The notes under the pieces: generated by a model
The model's database searches: none
Seen by the model: the letters and a program-made list of their open reading frames with translations, nothing else
What the model was told of the DNA's origin: nothing
Position numbers and translations under genes: made by a program
Source of the DNA: Proteobacteria bacterium DTSAM18
GTDB taxonomy: Bacteria > Myxococcota_A > UBA796 > GCA-2862545
NCBI GenBank assembly: GCA_028767165.1
Contig: JARACJ010000003.1
Coordinates: 372,001-436,000 of the forward strand
DNA length: 64,000 nucleotides
Reading direction: 5' to 3'
In this document: piece after piece, positions 38,930 to 47,044 of the stretch
Layout: the number at the start of each line of letters is the position of its first letter
Numbering within the stretch: position 1 is the first letter of the stretch

Positions 38930-39914
38930 GGGGGTTCCATCCGAACTCGGCGATGCCGACGCCGGGCACGCCGTCGAGGGTGAAGCGCGCGACGGCCTCC
39001 CGGATGAGGTAGTCGCCGCCGTCCATGTCGAAGGCGAAGACCTCGCCCGTCTCGATGAGGAGCGCGTGGGTGGTGCCCGCGGCGGTGGTGAGTGTCATCG
39101 AGAAGCGCTCCGGGATCTCCCCGCGGGCCCCGATGGCGTCGAAGGGCGAGCAGCGGGCGATGGGCTCACGGTCCTGCTTCATCAGGAAGCCGGCGGTGAG
39201 GGGGCCGACGAAGTCGTAGCGGATCCGGGCCACCGTGAAGGCGGTGCCGTCCTCGCACAGCCCGGAGAACCAGATGTGCCGATCCCAGCTCCTCCACCGA
39301 CGCCTGCCGAAGCTGTGGTCCCGCAGGGAGGACAGCTCCAGCTCGTGGGTGGTGCCGTCGAGCACCAGGGTGCCCGCGAGCCGACCCGCCTGCTCGTAGT
39401 GGGTGGTGCGGATCTCGCCGAGCTGCTCGAAGAAGCTGCGGGTCCAGGGTTCGGCCGCCAGCGCCTTCGCGGTGGTGGACGGCTTGATGCCCTGGGAGAA
39501 GTCGACGAGGGGGCCGGTGGCCTCGAAGGTGAGCTCGACCTCCGCCTGGACCACCCGTCCCCCCTGCCGCAGCGGACCCTGGTAGCGCACCTGCCACTGC
39601 CGGCCGGGGACGGTCACCTCCCAGCGCAGGCCACCGGCCGCCATGCCGCCGGTGTGGGGGTGGTGCATCTGCTCGACGAAGGCCATCGGCTCGCCGGGAA
39701 GCAGGACGCTCATCCACACCTCCGCCGGCGCGTCCGTGCGGATGGCCAGCCGGGTGACCAACGACGTGCCGTCCGCGGATCGACCGTACAGGTACAGGCT
39801 GTCGTTGAACCCGGGGGTGTCGGGGGCGAGGTGGAGCGACTCCAGCGCTTCCACGTCGAGTTCCGGGTGCTTGCGGGCCTTCACCATGACCCACGCGAGC
39901 GCCTGCTTGATCAT
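38922..39914 (-). CDS. DUF7064/DUF7065-like protein of unknown function
   Basis: A 330-residue protein with RDHSFGRRRW (about residue 210), a signature of a widespread but uncharacterised family that often neighbours PEP-synthase-like enzymes. The rest is beta-rich with FNDSLYLYGRS near the N-terminus. The ATG at 39914 was chosen because CTGGAGG lies 5 bases before it; earlier codons are Arg/Gly-rich. Its stop lies 8 bases inside the next gene (ATGGCTGA), which makes translational coupling with the phosphotransferase-like enzyme almost certain. The pair probably modifies a lipid-like or aromatic metabolite; this is inference. Confidence 0.75.
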   Translation of the reverse strand: MIKQALAWVMVKARKHPELDVEALESLHLAPDTPGFNDSLYLYGRSADGTSLVTRLAIRTDAPAEVWMSVLLPGEPMAFVEQMHHPHTGGMAAGGLRWEVTVPGRQWQVRYQGPLRQGGRVVQAEVELTFEATGPLVDFSQGIKPSTTAKALAAEPWTRSFFEQLGEIRTTHYEQAGRLAGTLVLDGTTHELELSSLRDHSFGRRRWRSWDRHIWFSGLCEDGTAFTVARIRYDFVGPLTAGFLMKQDREPIARCSPFDAIGARGEIPERFSMTLTTAAGTTHALLIETGEVFAFDMDGGDYLIREAVARFTLDGVPGVGIAEFGWNPHG

Positions 39915-39976
39915 CCGCGCCTCCAGGGGTCCCGACGGTAGCACGGGAAGACCACGCTTCCCCCGTCGCAACCCGC

Positions 39977-40003
39977 CTGACAGGCGCCCTGTGCTGCTAT
40001 AGG
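39977..40003 (+). promoter_or_regulatory. Possible promoter for the tyrosine phosphatase gene
   Basis: CTGACA (39977-39982), 15 bases, TATAGG (39998-40003), 55 bases before the ATG at 40058. Both boxes resemble sigma-70 elements, but the spacer is shorter than usual, so confidence is low. Confidence 0.3.
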
Positions 40004-40057
40004 TGCCTGCGCCGTCCGCCGTTCCGGACGACCGCCCCCCACTCCCGAGGACCCACC

Positions 40058-40759
40058 ATGGACCGTACCCTGCACCTTCCCGGCGCCTACAACGCCCGCG
40101 ATCTAGGCGGCCTGCCGATCGAAGGCGGTGCAACGCTCCCACGTGGCAGGTTCTTCCGCAGCGACGCCCTGTTCGCCCTCACCGACGAAGGCGGCGACCT
40201 GCTGCTGGGCGCCGGCGTCACCGACGTCGTCGACCTGCGGGCCACCGCGGAGGTCGAGCGCAAGGGCGCCGACCGCCTGCCGGGCTCCGTCACCTGCCAC
40301 CACCTGCCCATCGTCGAGGGGGGCGCGGATCCCCGGCGGGAGCAGCCCGTCGACATGATCAGCGCCTACGCCATGCTGCTCGACTTCGCCGGCCCCAACT
40401 TCGTGCGCGTGCTCGACCGGCTCTCCAGGGCACCCGGCGGCGGCCTGTTCCACTGCTCCGCCGGCAAGGACCGCGCGGGCCTCGTCGCGGCGCTCACCCT
40501 CGGCCTGCTCGGCACCCCCGACGAGATCATCGTGGCCGACTACGAGCTCACGGCGATGGCCATGCCCCACATCATGGCCCGGGTGAAGGATCTGACCGAC
40601 AGGCTGCCCAAGGGTGCCCTCGAGGTCCACGGCGAGACCATGCGGGCCACCCTGCGGCGCGTGCGGGAGAACCACGGCGGCGTGGAGGCCTTCCTGCGGG
40701 ATCATGGGATGACCGACGACACCGTGGTGCGGCTGCGGCAGAAGGCCGGGCTGCGCTGA
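40058..40759 (+). CDS. Tyrosine-protein phosphatase (dual-specificity-like)
   Basis: A 233-residue phosphatase of the bacterial Tyr/lipid phosphatase family. It opens with NARDLGGLPI, typical of these enzymes, and carries the signature loop HCSAGKDRAG (Cys nucleophile near residue 131, Arg six residues on). The general acid is likely in the loop about 85-100. Family members remove phosphate from Tyr, Ser/Thr or phosphoinositides. There is no membrane helix. It is divergent from the DUF7064-like gene and ends 21 bases from the opposing membrane protein of the kinase operon, so a link to kinase signalling is possible but not shown. Confidence 0.88.
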   Translation: MDRTLHLPGAYNARDLGGLPIEGGATLPRGRFFRSDALFALTDEGGDLLLGAGVTDVVDLRATAEVERKGADRLPGSVTCHHLPIVEGGADPRREQPVDMISAYAMLLDFAGPNFVRVLDRLSRAPGGGLFHCSAGKDRAGLVAALTLGLLGTPDEIIVADYELTAMAMPHIMARVKDLTDRLPKGALEVHGETMRATLRRVRENHGGVEAFLRDHGMTDDTVVRLRQKAGLR

Positions 40760-40780
40760 GGCAGTCGCCCGGCGCCCGCC

Positions 40781-41698
40781 TCAGTCGGCCTGCAGACCCA
40801 CCGTCAGCTCGTACGAGCCCGGCAGCTCCATGCCACCGCCGCTGTAGCTGTCGAGGACGAGCCAGTACGTGCCCGGCTGTACCTGGTGGGAGAGCCGGCG
40901 GTGGGCGCGGACCAGGCAGTCGCCGGTGTCCGACACCGACAGCAGGTGCAGGTCGATGTCGACGCCGTCGTCGATGGTCTCGGGAATCGAGGCCACCAGG
41001 CGGCCGGACCGCTCGACGACGACCTTGAACCAGTGCTCCGGGCCCTCCTCCTTCACGGAAGGGGCGCAGTCGTAGCTCTCGAACAGACGCTCGCCGTCGA
41101 TGCGGGTGTTGCCCTGGTGATGGAACGGGAACGCGGTGACGGCATGGAAGGCGCCGGGCGTGGGGCCTGAGGTGCGAGGCTCGGCCCGCTTCGTCTTCGT
41201 GGGCACCGCCGGCGCCTCGACGGGACGCTCGGCCGCCGGTGCCGGCTTGTCCGGGGTGGTGACCTCGGCGACCGCCTCCGGTGCCGCGGGTGGCTCCAGC
41301 GTCTCCGCGTCGGCCGCCTCGACACCTGCCTCGTCCGCCTGGCCGCCGGCGGGTTGGTCTGCCGCCTGTCTGGCCGGGGGCTCGGCCGGCGTGGGCGCCG
41401 CCTCGGGCTTGCCGGCCGGCTCGGCATCGGCCAGGGCCACGAGGGTCTCGGAGACCTCCGGCTCTGGCGTCGACATCATGTACAGCAGCCCGACGGTGGA
41501 GATCTGCAGGGCCAGCACCGTGAACCACAGCGGCCTGGACCGCCTGGGCGGGGCGGGCGCATGGACCTGCATCGCCTCGGCCTGCAGCCGACCGGCGCGA
41601 ACCTGCAGGTCGGTCAGTTTCGACAGGAGGTCCTGTCGGCGACGTGCCTGCGCCTGAAGAGCGTCCAGAGCCTGATCGAGATCGTTGGATGACGTCAT
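40781..41698 (-). CDS. Single-pass membrane protein with coiled coil and PPC-like domain
   Basis: A 305-residue protein: N-terminal coiled coil (residues about 5-40), membrane helix LWFTVLALQISTVGLLYMM (about 57-75), a long Ala/Pro/Glu linker (about 80-175), then a C-terminal beta domain (about 185-305). That domain has ERLFESYDCAP, WFKVVVERSG and VQPGTYWLVLDSYSGGG, the pattern of bacterial pre-peptidase C-terminal (PPC) domains. The domain would lie outside the inner membrane. The ATG overlaps the stop of the kinase gene upstream (ATGA), making it the last gene of the globin-DUF4388-kinase operon and a likely output or sensor partner. Confidence 0.8.
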   Translation of the reverse strand: MTSSNDLDQALDALQAQARRRQDLLSKLTDLQVRAGRLQAEAMQVHAPAPPRRSRPLWFTVLALQISTVGLLYMMSTPEPEVSETLVALADAEPAGKPEAAPTPAEPPARQAADQPAGGQADEAGVEAADAETLEPPAAPEAVAEVTTPDKPAPAAERPVEAPAVPTKTKRAEPRTSGPTPGAFHAVTAFPFHHQGNTRIDGERLFESYDCAPSVKEEGPEHWFKVVVERSGRLVASIPETIDDGVDIDLHLLSVSDTGDCLVRAHRRLSHQVQPGTYWLVLDSYSGGGMELPGSYELTVGLQAD

Positions 41699-42792
41699 GG
41701 TCCCCCCAGGATGACCCAGATACCGAGTACGACAAAGAGCAGCGCGGCCGCCGATCCCACCATGGCGGCCACGGCACGATCGCGGCGCTCGTGTTCGACA
41801 GCCGGCGGCACCTCCTCCGGCGACACGGAGCCCGCGAGACCACGGGCACCGGACAGGCTGAAGGTGCTGGCATCGACCGAGAACGACATGGAGGCGCCGT
41901 CCTCCGGCTCCTCCATGGCTTGAGCGGGCGCAGGCGCCTCCAGCGGCGCGTCGATGGCACGCAGGGCCTGCAGGAGCTGGCCGGCGTCGGCGAAGCGCTC
42001 GTCCGGATCCCGGGCGAGCGCCTTGGCGAGCACGGGACCCAGGGGTCCGTCCCGCAGGAAGTCGGGCAGCTCGAGCTCGCCCCGTTCGTGCTGCCGCAGG
42101 CACTCCATGGGGTCGTCGTCGGCCACCACGCGGCGACCGGTCATCGCCTCCACGAGCACGAGCCCGATCTGGTAGACGTCGAGCCCCGGCCACACCAGCT
42201 GCCCGCGGATGTACTCGGGCGCCATGTAGCTGGGCGTGCCGCCGATGCGGTTCGGGTCGGCCGACAGGGAGGTCTCGATCCCCTGCTTGCTGGCGACGCC
42301 GAAGTCGAGCACCTTGATGTGCTCCTCGGGCGTTCCCGGACTGCACAGGAACAGGTTCGGGGGCTTGAGATCCTTGTGGACCACCCCCTTGTCGTGGGCC
42401 GCGGCCAGGGCCGACAGGGGCCCCTCGAACAGCGCGACGGCACGGGCGGGCGCCATGCCCCCGCGCAGCCGCAGCTCCCGGCTCAACGTATGGCCGTGCA
42501 GGCGCTCCATCACCAGGTACGGCGCCCCGGTGGACCGCATGACGCCGAAGTCGTGGACGCGGACGAAGTGATCGTGCTCGACGCGGGTGGCCAGCAGGAG
42601 CTCGTTGAAGAACATCCTGCGGGACTCCATGTCGCCGTCTTCCGGCACGCCGAGGACCTTGATGGCCAGCTCGGCGCCCGTCTGCCGTTCGCGACACTCG
42701 TAGACCGTGGCCATGCCGCCACGACCGATCACCGCCGTGAGCTCGTAGAGCTCATCGACGGTGGATCCCACCGCGAGGGGTGTTGCGGACAA
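41695..42792 (-). CDS. Ser/Thr protein kinase, C-terminally membrane-anchored
   Basis: A 365-residue Hanks-type kinase. Gly-rich loop IGRGGMATVY (22-31), Lys45, catalytic loop HKDLKPPN (139-146; HKD in place of the usual HRD), DFG (163-165) and the SYMAPE segment are present, so it is probably active although the non-RD loop suggests different activation. A Glu/Ala linker follows the kinase and one membrane helix (about 343-362) closes the protein. It lies 2 bases downstream of the DUF4388 gene and overlaps the next gene by 4 bases. Confidence 0.9.
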   Translation of the reverse strand: MSATPLAVGSTVDELYELTAVIGRGGMATVYECRERQTGAELAIKVLGVPEDGDMESRRMFFNELLLATRVEHDHFVRVHDFGVMRSTGAPYLVMERLHGHTLSRELRLRGGMAPARAVALFEGPLSALAAAHDKGVVHKDLKPPNLFLCSPGTPEEHIKVLDFGVASKQGIETSLSADPNRIGGTPSYMAPEYIRGQLVWPGLDVYQIGLVLVEAMTGRRVVADDDPMECLRQHERGELELPDFLRDGPLGPVLAKALARDPDERFADAGQLLQALRAIDAPLEAPAPAQAMEEPEDGASMSFSVDASTFSLSGARGLAGSVSPEEVPPAVEHERRDRAVAAMVGSAAALLFVVLGIWVILGGP

Positions 42793-42794
42793 GC

Positions 42795-44852
42795 TCAGCC
42801 TCCGGATGCTGCGAAGGCCACGGCGATGAGGGTGAGCACCTGGACCGACACCACCAGGCCGACGAGCAGGCGGTCGTCGGAGCGCGGCGGCGCCTGTTCC
42901 ATGGCCTCGCGCTGGGCCGCGAGCTGCGCTTCGAGGACCTCGAGCGTACGCAGGGCGGTGTCGAGGCGCGCCTCCAGATCATCGTGGGCGAGCTGCTGCT
43001 GAAGGTTCTGGACCGCGGCGAGCACCTCTGCGTGGGAGGCGTCCGGCACGGCGGAGACCACCTCGGCAGGCACCTCCGTCTGCACGACGGTGTCGGGCTC
43101 TTCGAGCACTGCGGGGGCATCCTGCTCGGCCACGACCTCGTCGTCGGAGGTGTCGCGCACCTGGGTGGTGCCCCCCTCGAAGAGGATGTCGCGGGCCAGC
43201 TGACGTGCCTCGGCGAGCTCGATGCCCGCGGGCAGCGGACGCGGCGTGGGCAGCGTGTACACCTCGAAGCGATCACCCGGGTCGTCCAGGAAGGACGCGA
43301 GGGCCCGCAGCGGGTCGGTCGGACCCTCAACGGACTCCGCACCGATCAGGCGACCGGCCTTGACCAGCAGGCGCAGGTGGCGGTCGTCGGCCCGGAACAG
43401 GTCGAGGGCCATGCACTGCCGGGAGAAGGCCACCACGGCGAGCAGGTCGTCGATGCTCACGGAGGCGAAGTCGTCGGCCAGGACCGGTGCGCCCTCGAGC
43501 TCCATGACACCGGTGTCATGGGTCGCGGGGGCGGCCTCGGCCTGTTCGACGGACGCCTGTGCGACCTCACGGCGCTGGTACCATGCGGCGAAGCTGCCCA
43601 GCGACGTGGCCTTGGCCGTGTCCTGGGACCGCTCGGACACCACGAACCCGCCCTCTGACAGGCTCCACAAGGCATCGAGGGCCTCGATGCCCTCCACGCC
43701 GCCGCAGGTGGCCTGCAGGACCTGGCCCGCCTTGAGCACCACCCGTGCCGCCTCGGCGCCGTCCGTGAGGATCTGCACCTGAAGGAGGCGACGGCTCAGG
43801 CATGCCACCTGGAACACGTCGTCGAGGGTCCAGTCCGACAGGCTGCCCTGCAGGAGCACCGAGGCCACCTCGGGATCGGCCGCAGGCTCGGCGGGTGCCT
43901 TGGCCATGGCGACGAGCGCCGCCAGGGACCCGAGGCCCTCGCCCTCGACCGCCGCCTGATCGTCCCGGACCACCACGAAGGCGTCTGCGGGCGCAGAGAA
44001 GAGCGCCTTGAAGGCCTCCTCGCCCTGCAGCTCACCGCTCTCGGCACAGACCACACGACCGGATCGGATGGACAGGTGTCCGAGGGAGGCGTCGCCCCGG
44101 AGGAACACCAGCCGCACGCGCTGCCGCGTGAGGGACAGCGCCGTGAGGACCTCCTCACGGGAGAACGCCTCGAAGTCATCTTCGAGGATGACGTCGGGCG
44201 CCTCGGCGGGAGCCGACGGCTCGACCATCAGGGCGTCGAGGGCACCCAGGGGATCGGTGAGGGCGTGCTGCTGGGCCACCCTGACGACCTGGAACGTGTG
44301 CCAGGTCTGGGAGACCACCGAGCGGAACGCATCGAGGCCCACGAGGTCGTTGCCGGGTGCGGCGCAGGCCAGCAGACGGCCCGCCTTGACCCAGATCACG
44401 GCATGGCGTTCGCCCTCGCCCTGCAGCGTGAGGCGCATGACCTGCCGGCTCATGGCGAGGACGGACATCACCTCGAGCAGGGTGTGATCCTCGAAGGTGC
44501 CTTGCAGGACGGGTGCGGGCTCGACGGCGCTCTCGGCCGCCTGCTTCGCCTCGGACACGAGATCCGACAGGGCGCCGATGGGCGTGACGGACCCGCCGCC
44601 ATCGCGGCGGTACACCACGAAGGTGCGACCGGGGCTTGCGTACAGCTGACAGAATGCGGATCGTCCGCGACGGGCCGGGGGTGATTCGGCATCGAGGAGA
44701 CGCCCGCTTCGCACCAGGAAGCGACCACTGTGGGGTCCGTCCTCGACGACGATCTCCATGCACTGGCGGGTAAGGGAGATCACGTCGAGCACTTCGTCGA
44801 GCGAATACGACTCGAACGACCCCTCCATCACCACGCTGTCCATGACGTTCAT
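42795..44852 (-). CDS. Five-DUF4388-repeat signalling protein with C-terminal membrane helix
   Basis: A 685-residue protein built from five DUF4388 (PatA N-terminal-like) domains at about 8-110, 113-215, 222-325, 332-430 and 454-550. Each has a patterned core such as SFESYSLDEVLDVISLTRQ, then a strand/turn F-L-V-R-S-G-R-L and a hydrophobic end F-x-V. DUF4388 domains are common in myxobacterial signal proteins, often with response regulators or GTPase partners. A coiled coil (about 600-655) and a membrane helix (about 664-683) end the protein. GGGAG lies 5 bases before the ATG. The gene is 20 bases after the globin and 2 bases before the kinase. Confidence 0.88.
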   Translation of the reverse strand: MNVMDSVVMEGSFESYSLDEVLDVISLTRQCMEIVVEDGPHSGRFLVRSGRLLDAESPPARRGRSAFCQLYASPGRTFVVYRRDGGGSVTPIGALSDLVSEAKQAAESAVEPAPVLQGTFEDHTLLEVMSVLAMSRQVMRLTLQGEGERHAVIWVKAGRLLACAAPGNDLVGLDAFRSVVSQTWHTFQVVRVAQQHALTDPLGALDALMVEPSAPAEAPDVILEDDFEAFSREEVLTALSLTRQRVRLVFLRGDASLGHLSIRSGRVVCAESGELQGEEAFKALFSAPADAFVVVRDDQAAVEGEGLGSLAALVAMAKAPAEPAADPEVASVLLQGSLSDWTLDDVFQVACLSRRLLQVQILTDGAEAARVVLKAGQVLQATCGGVEGIEALDALWSLSEGGFVVSERSQDTAKATSLGSFAAWYQRREVAQASVEQAEAAPATHDTGVMELEGAPVLADDFASVSIDDLLAVVAFSRQCMALDLFRADDRHLRLLVKAGRLIGAESVEGPTDPLRALASFLDDPGDRFEVYTLPTPRPLPAGIELAEARQLARDILFEGGTTQVRDTSDDEVVAEQDAPAVLEEPDTVVQTEVPAEVVSAVPDASHAEVLAAVQNLQQQLAHDDLEARLDTALRTLEVLEAQLAAQREAMEQAPPRSDDRLLVGLVVSVQVLTLIAVAFAASGG

Positions 44853-44872
44853 GACTTCTCCCGGAACGTTGT

Positions 44873-45352
44873 TCAGGCCACCTGACCGAGATCCATCTTC
44901 ACCTTCGATGCGCGCGCACCCATCTTCATCGTCGTGGCCAGCGTGCCGTACAGCGTGGTCCAGGAGGCCCGCAGCTCGGGGGTGAAGGCATCACCCAGGC
45001 CCTGCTCGAGGGTCCACAGGAGCGCGGCACCGACATCGCCGTAGGACTCGTCCGGGATGTGGTAGAGGTCGTGGTGACGCCGGCCCATGGCCAGCACCAC
45101 GAGGGCCAGATCCTGCTCGGGCTCCACGTCGTCCTGCCACTCGTCCGCCAGCCAGTCCATCGACTTGACGATGAAGGACAGCATGGTGACGAGCTTGCCC
45201 TTCTGGCGGGCCATGTCGGAGGAGAACAGCTTCCTGTACTCGGGCTTCAGCTCGAACAGGCGACCATAGAAGAGATCGGCCGCTGTGTCGGCGATCGGGA
45301 CCACGAGCCGCCAGCTATGGACGATGTCCTTCCTGTCTTGATCCGTCAGCAT
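44873..45352 (-). CDS. Globin-family haem protein
   Basis: A 159-residue single-domain globin, close to Vitreoscilla-type bacterial haemoglobins in layout. It has LFYGRLFELKPEYRKLF (helices B-C), KLVTMLSFIV (E helix), MGRRHHDLYHIP with the proximal haem His93 followed by Y-x-x-x, and GAALLWTLEQGLGDAFTPE (G helix) as in the family. The distal residue cannot be assigned with certainty, so O2, NO or redox sensing are all possible. AGAGGAG is 6 bases before the ATG. First gene of an operon with a DUF4388 protein and a Ser/Thr kinase; a sensor role is therefore likely (inferred). Confidence 0.88.
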   Translation of the reverse strand: MLTDQDRKDIVHSWRLVVPIADTAADLFYGRLFELKPEYRKLFSSDMARQKGKLVTMLSFIVKSMDWLADEWQDDVEPEQDLALVVLAMGRRHHDLYHIPDESYGDVGAALLWTLEQGLGDAFTPELRASWTTLYGTLATTMKMGARASKVKMDLGQVA

Positions 45353-45672
45353 GAAGACTCCTCTTGCAAAGTTGGGCGTACCGGTACCGCAACAACGTCG
45401 TCGGTCAGCTCCATAGTTCGCCCTACGATGCCCCCACTGTCAAACGGGAACCGTCAGGCGGCAAATTCGCACATGCGGCCGCTGGAGCCATTGAGCGGCG
45501 GAAGTGCGTCTTTTCCAATGGCAATCCCGGTACGGAATATCCATCCACGCGAAAAATCTTCCCGTACCGGATGCATGCCACGGCATGGCACGCAGGAGTG
45601 CACACGGCTGGCGCGCGGCGCATCCGTCGGGATCGTCGTGCTTGTTCCCACGAGGTACACAGGTGTGGGTGT
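45353..45672. other. Gene-free 320-base region
   Basis: No credible gene is seen. It holds the promoter side of the globin operon and the tail of the esterase gene. It is less G+C-rich than its surroundings near 45460-45570. Two close matches to CCGTACCGG in opposite orientation (about 45524-45536 and 45560-45572), separated by an A-rich stretch, form an imperfect inverted repeat that could be a regulatory site. Confidence 0.4.
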
Positions 45673-46827
45673 TCAGGGTGCGGCGGACCGGACCTCGAAC
45701 CCGTCCACGAATGAGTCCATTGTGTAGATGGTTTCGTACACATCATCCCCGCGGACGTGCAGGTTGCCCCAGGCGAGCAGGTAGGCCGACATGCCCTCCA
45801 CCGCACGGGTGGACGAGATGAAGTCGTCGCCGCAGCCGTCTTCGTCAGCCCCCGGCCAGAAGGCCGACAGGTCGAGGTCGAGGTCGTCGCACACTGTGAG
45901 GAACGTGAGGTGGCCGCCGTCGGGGATGTTGATCCAGTGGTTGCCCTCGACCGTGGACAGGTCCCCCCACGCCGGCAGCGCCTCCCCTTCGTGGGTGGTG
46001 GTCTGGTCCCGCTCGCCGCTCATCAGCAGGACGGGCACGTCGAGCGCCGTGAGGCCGGCGTCGTCCCAGAACGGGTACAGGGCCGGCGCCTGGGGCGCGA
46101 TGGCGACGATGCGCGGGTCGACGGCGGCGGGGCCCGCCGTGAGCGCCTCCTGGTAGGCATCGGTGGCCCACAGCGCGCAGGAGCCGTCGTCCTCTCCTGG
46201 CGAGGCGTCGCACTCGGCGAGCAGGGCATCCACGTCGATCACCGCGCCACCCGCCTTGAGCGTGGTGTAGCCGCCGAAGGAGTGCCCGAAGAGCAGCGCG
46301 TCACCGCCGACCAGCGGGCCGATCACCGGGTGCAGCTCCACGGCATCCAGGGCCTCGGAGATGTCGGCCGGCCGGTTCACCATGATGGTGGCGAAGGGAT
46401 CACGGGTGCCGAGGAAGTCGTCGAGGATGGTGTTGCCGACATGGTTGGGCGCCACCACCACCCAGCCGTGGGACGCGAAGTGCTCGGCGTAGGGGTAGGC
46501 AAGAAGTCCCTCGCCGCCGGACCCGTGGGAGTAGATCAGGACCGGGTGGTCGCCGTCGATGGGCTCGGGGGCATCCAGCGCGACCTCGGACGGCAGGGAG
46601 ACGATACCGGCCACCGCGTAGGTCGCCGCCTCCTCGCCGCCGTCGACGGCCGGGTACCACACGCTCAGCGGCAGGGTGCGGACCGTCCCCTCGCCCACCG
46701 GATCGTAGGTGTGGTCGAGCTGCAGGAAGCCCACGGGGAGATCTCCCGGGGAGGAGAGCTCCTGCCACAGCTCGTCGGCGTCGACGCCGCAGGCGGACAG
46801 GGTGGCGGCGAGCAGGAGTCGCTTCAA
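45673..46827 (-). CDS. Lipoprotein alpha/beta-hydrolase (PAF acetylhydrolase / dienelactone hydrolase-like)
   Basis: A 384-residue predicted lipoprotein esterase. It begins at TTG 46827, supported by a perfect GGAGGTGA 3 bases before it; the signal ends in the lipobox LSAC. The hydrolase core has VLIYSHGSGG (oxyanion), GHSFGGYT (nucleophile), VPVLLMSGERDQTT (acid) and PDGGHLTF (His), so the triad is complete. The order matches plasma platelet-activating-factor acetylhydrolases and their bacterial relatives, which cleave short acyl or lipid esters. It is divergent from the choice-of-anchor gene at 47045. Confidence 0.85.
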   Translation of the reverse strand: MKRLLLAATLSACGVDADELWQELSSPGDLPVGFLQLDHTYDPVGEGTVRTLPLSVWYPAVDGGEEAATYAVAGIVSLPSEVALDAPEPIDGDHPVLIYSHGSGGEGLLAYPYAEHFASHGWVVVAPNHVGNTILDDFLGTRDPFATIMVNRPADISEALDAVELHPVIGPLVGGDALLFGHSFGGYTTLKAGGAVIDVDALLAECDASPGEDDGSCALWATDAYQEALTAGPAAVDPRIVAIAPQAPALYPFWDDAGLTALDVPVLLMSGERDQTTTHEGEALPAWGDLSTVEGNHWINIPDGGHLTFLTVCDDLDLDLSAFWPGADEDGCGDDFISSTRAVEGMSAYLLAWGNLHVRGDDVYETIYTMDSFVDGFEVRSAAP

Positions 46828-47044
46828 GGGTCACCTCCGGGCCTCGTTGTAGCACGGGCGTGACGGCGCGGGCGTGCCCGACGTGGGTGCGACACCCGCC
46901 CGTACCCATCTCACGACGAGGTCACGGACGCGACATGGAGCACCGGTTCCGCTTCGTGATCGTCCCACGCTTTGTCCGTACCGGAACGGAGCGGTCACCG
47001 GGCCACGGCATGTAGGGGACGCGCGAACGACAAGGAGTTCCCCC

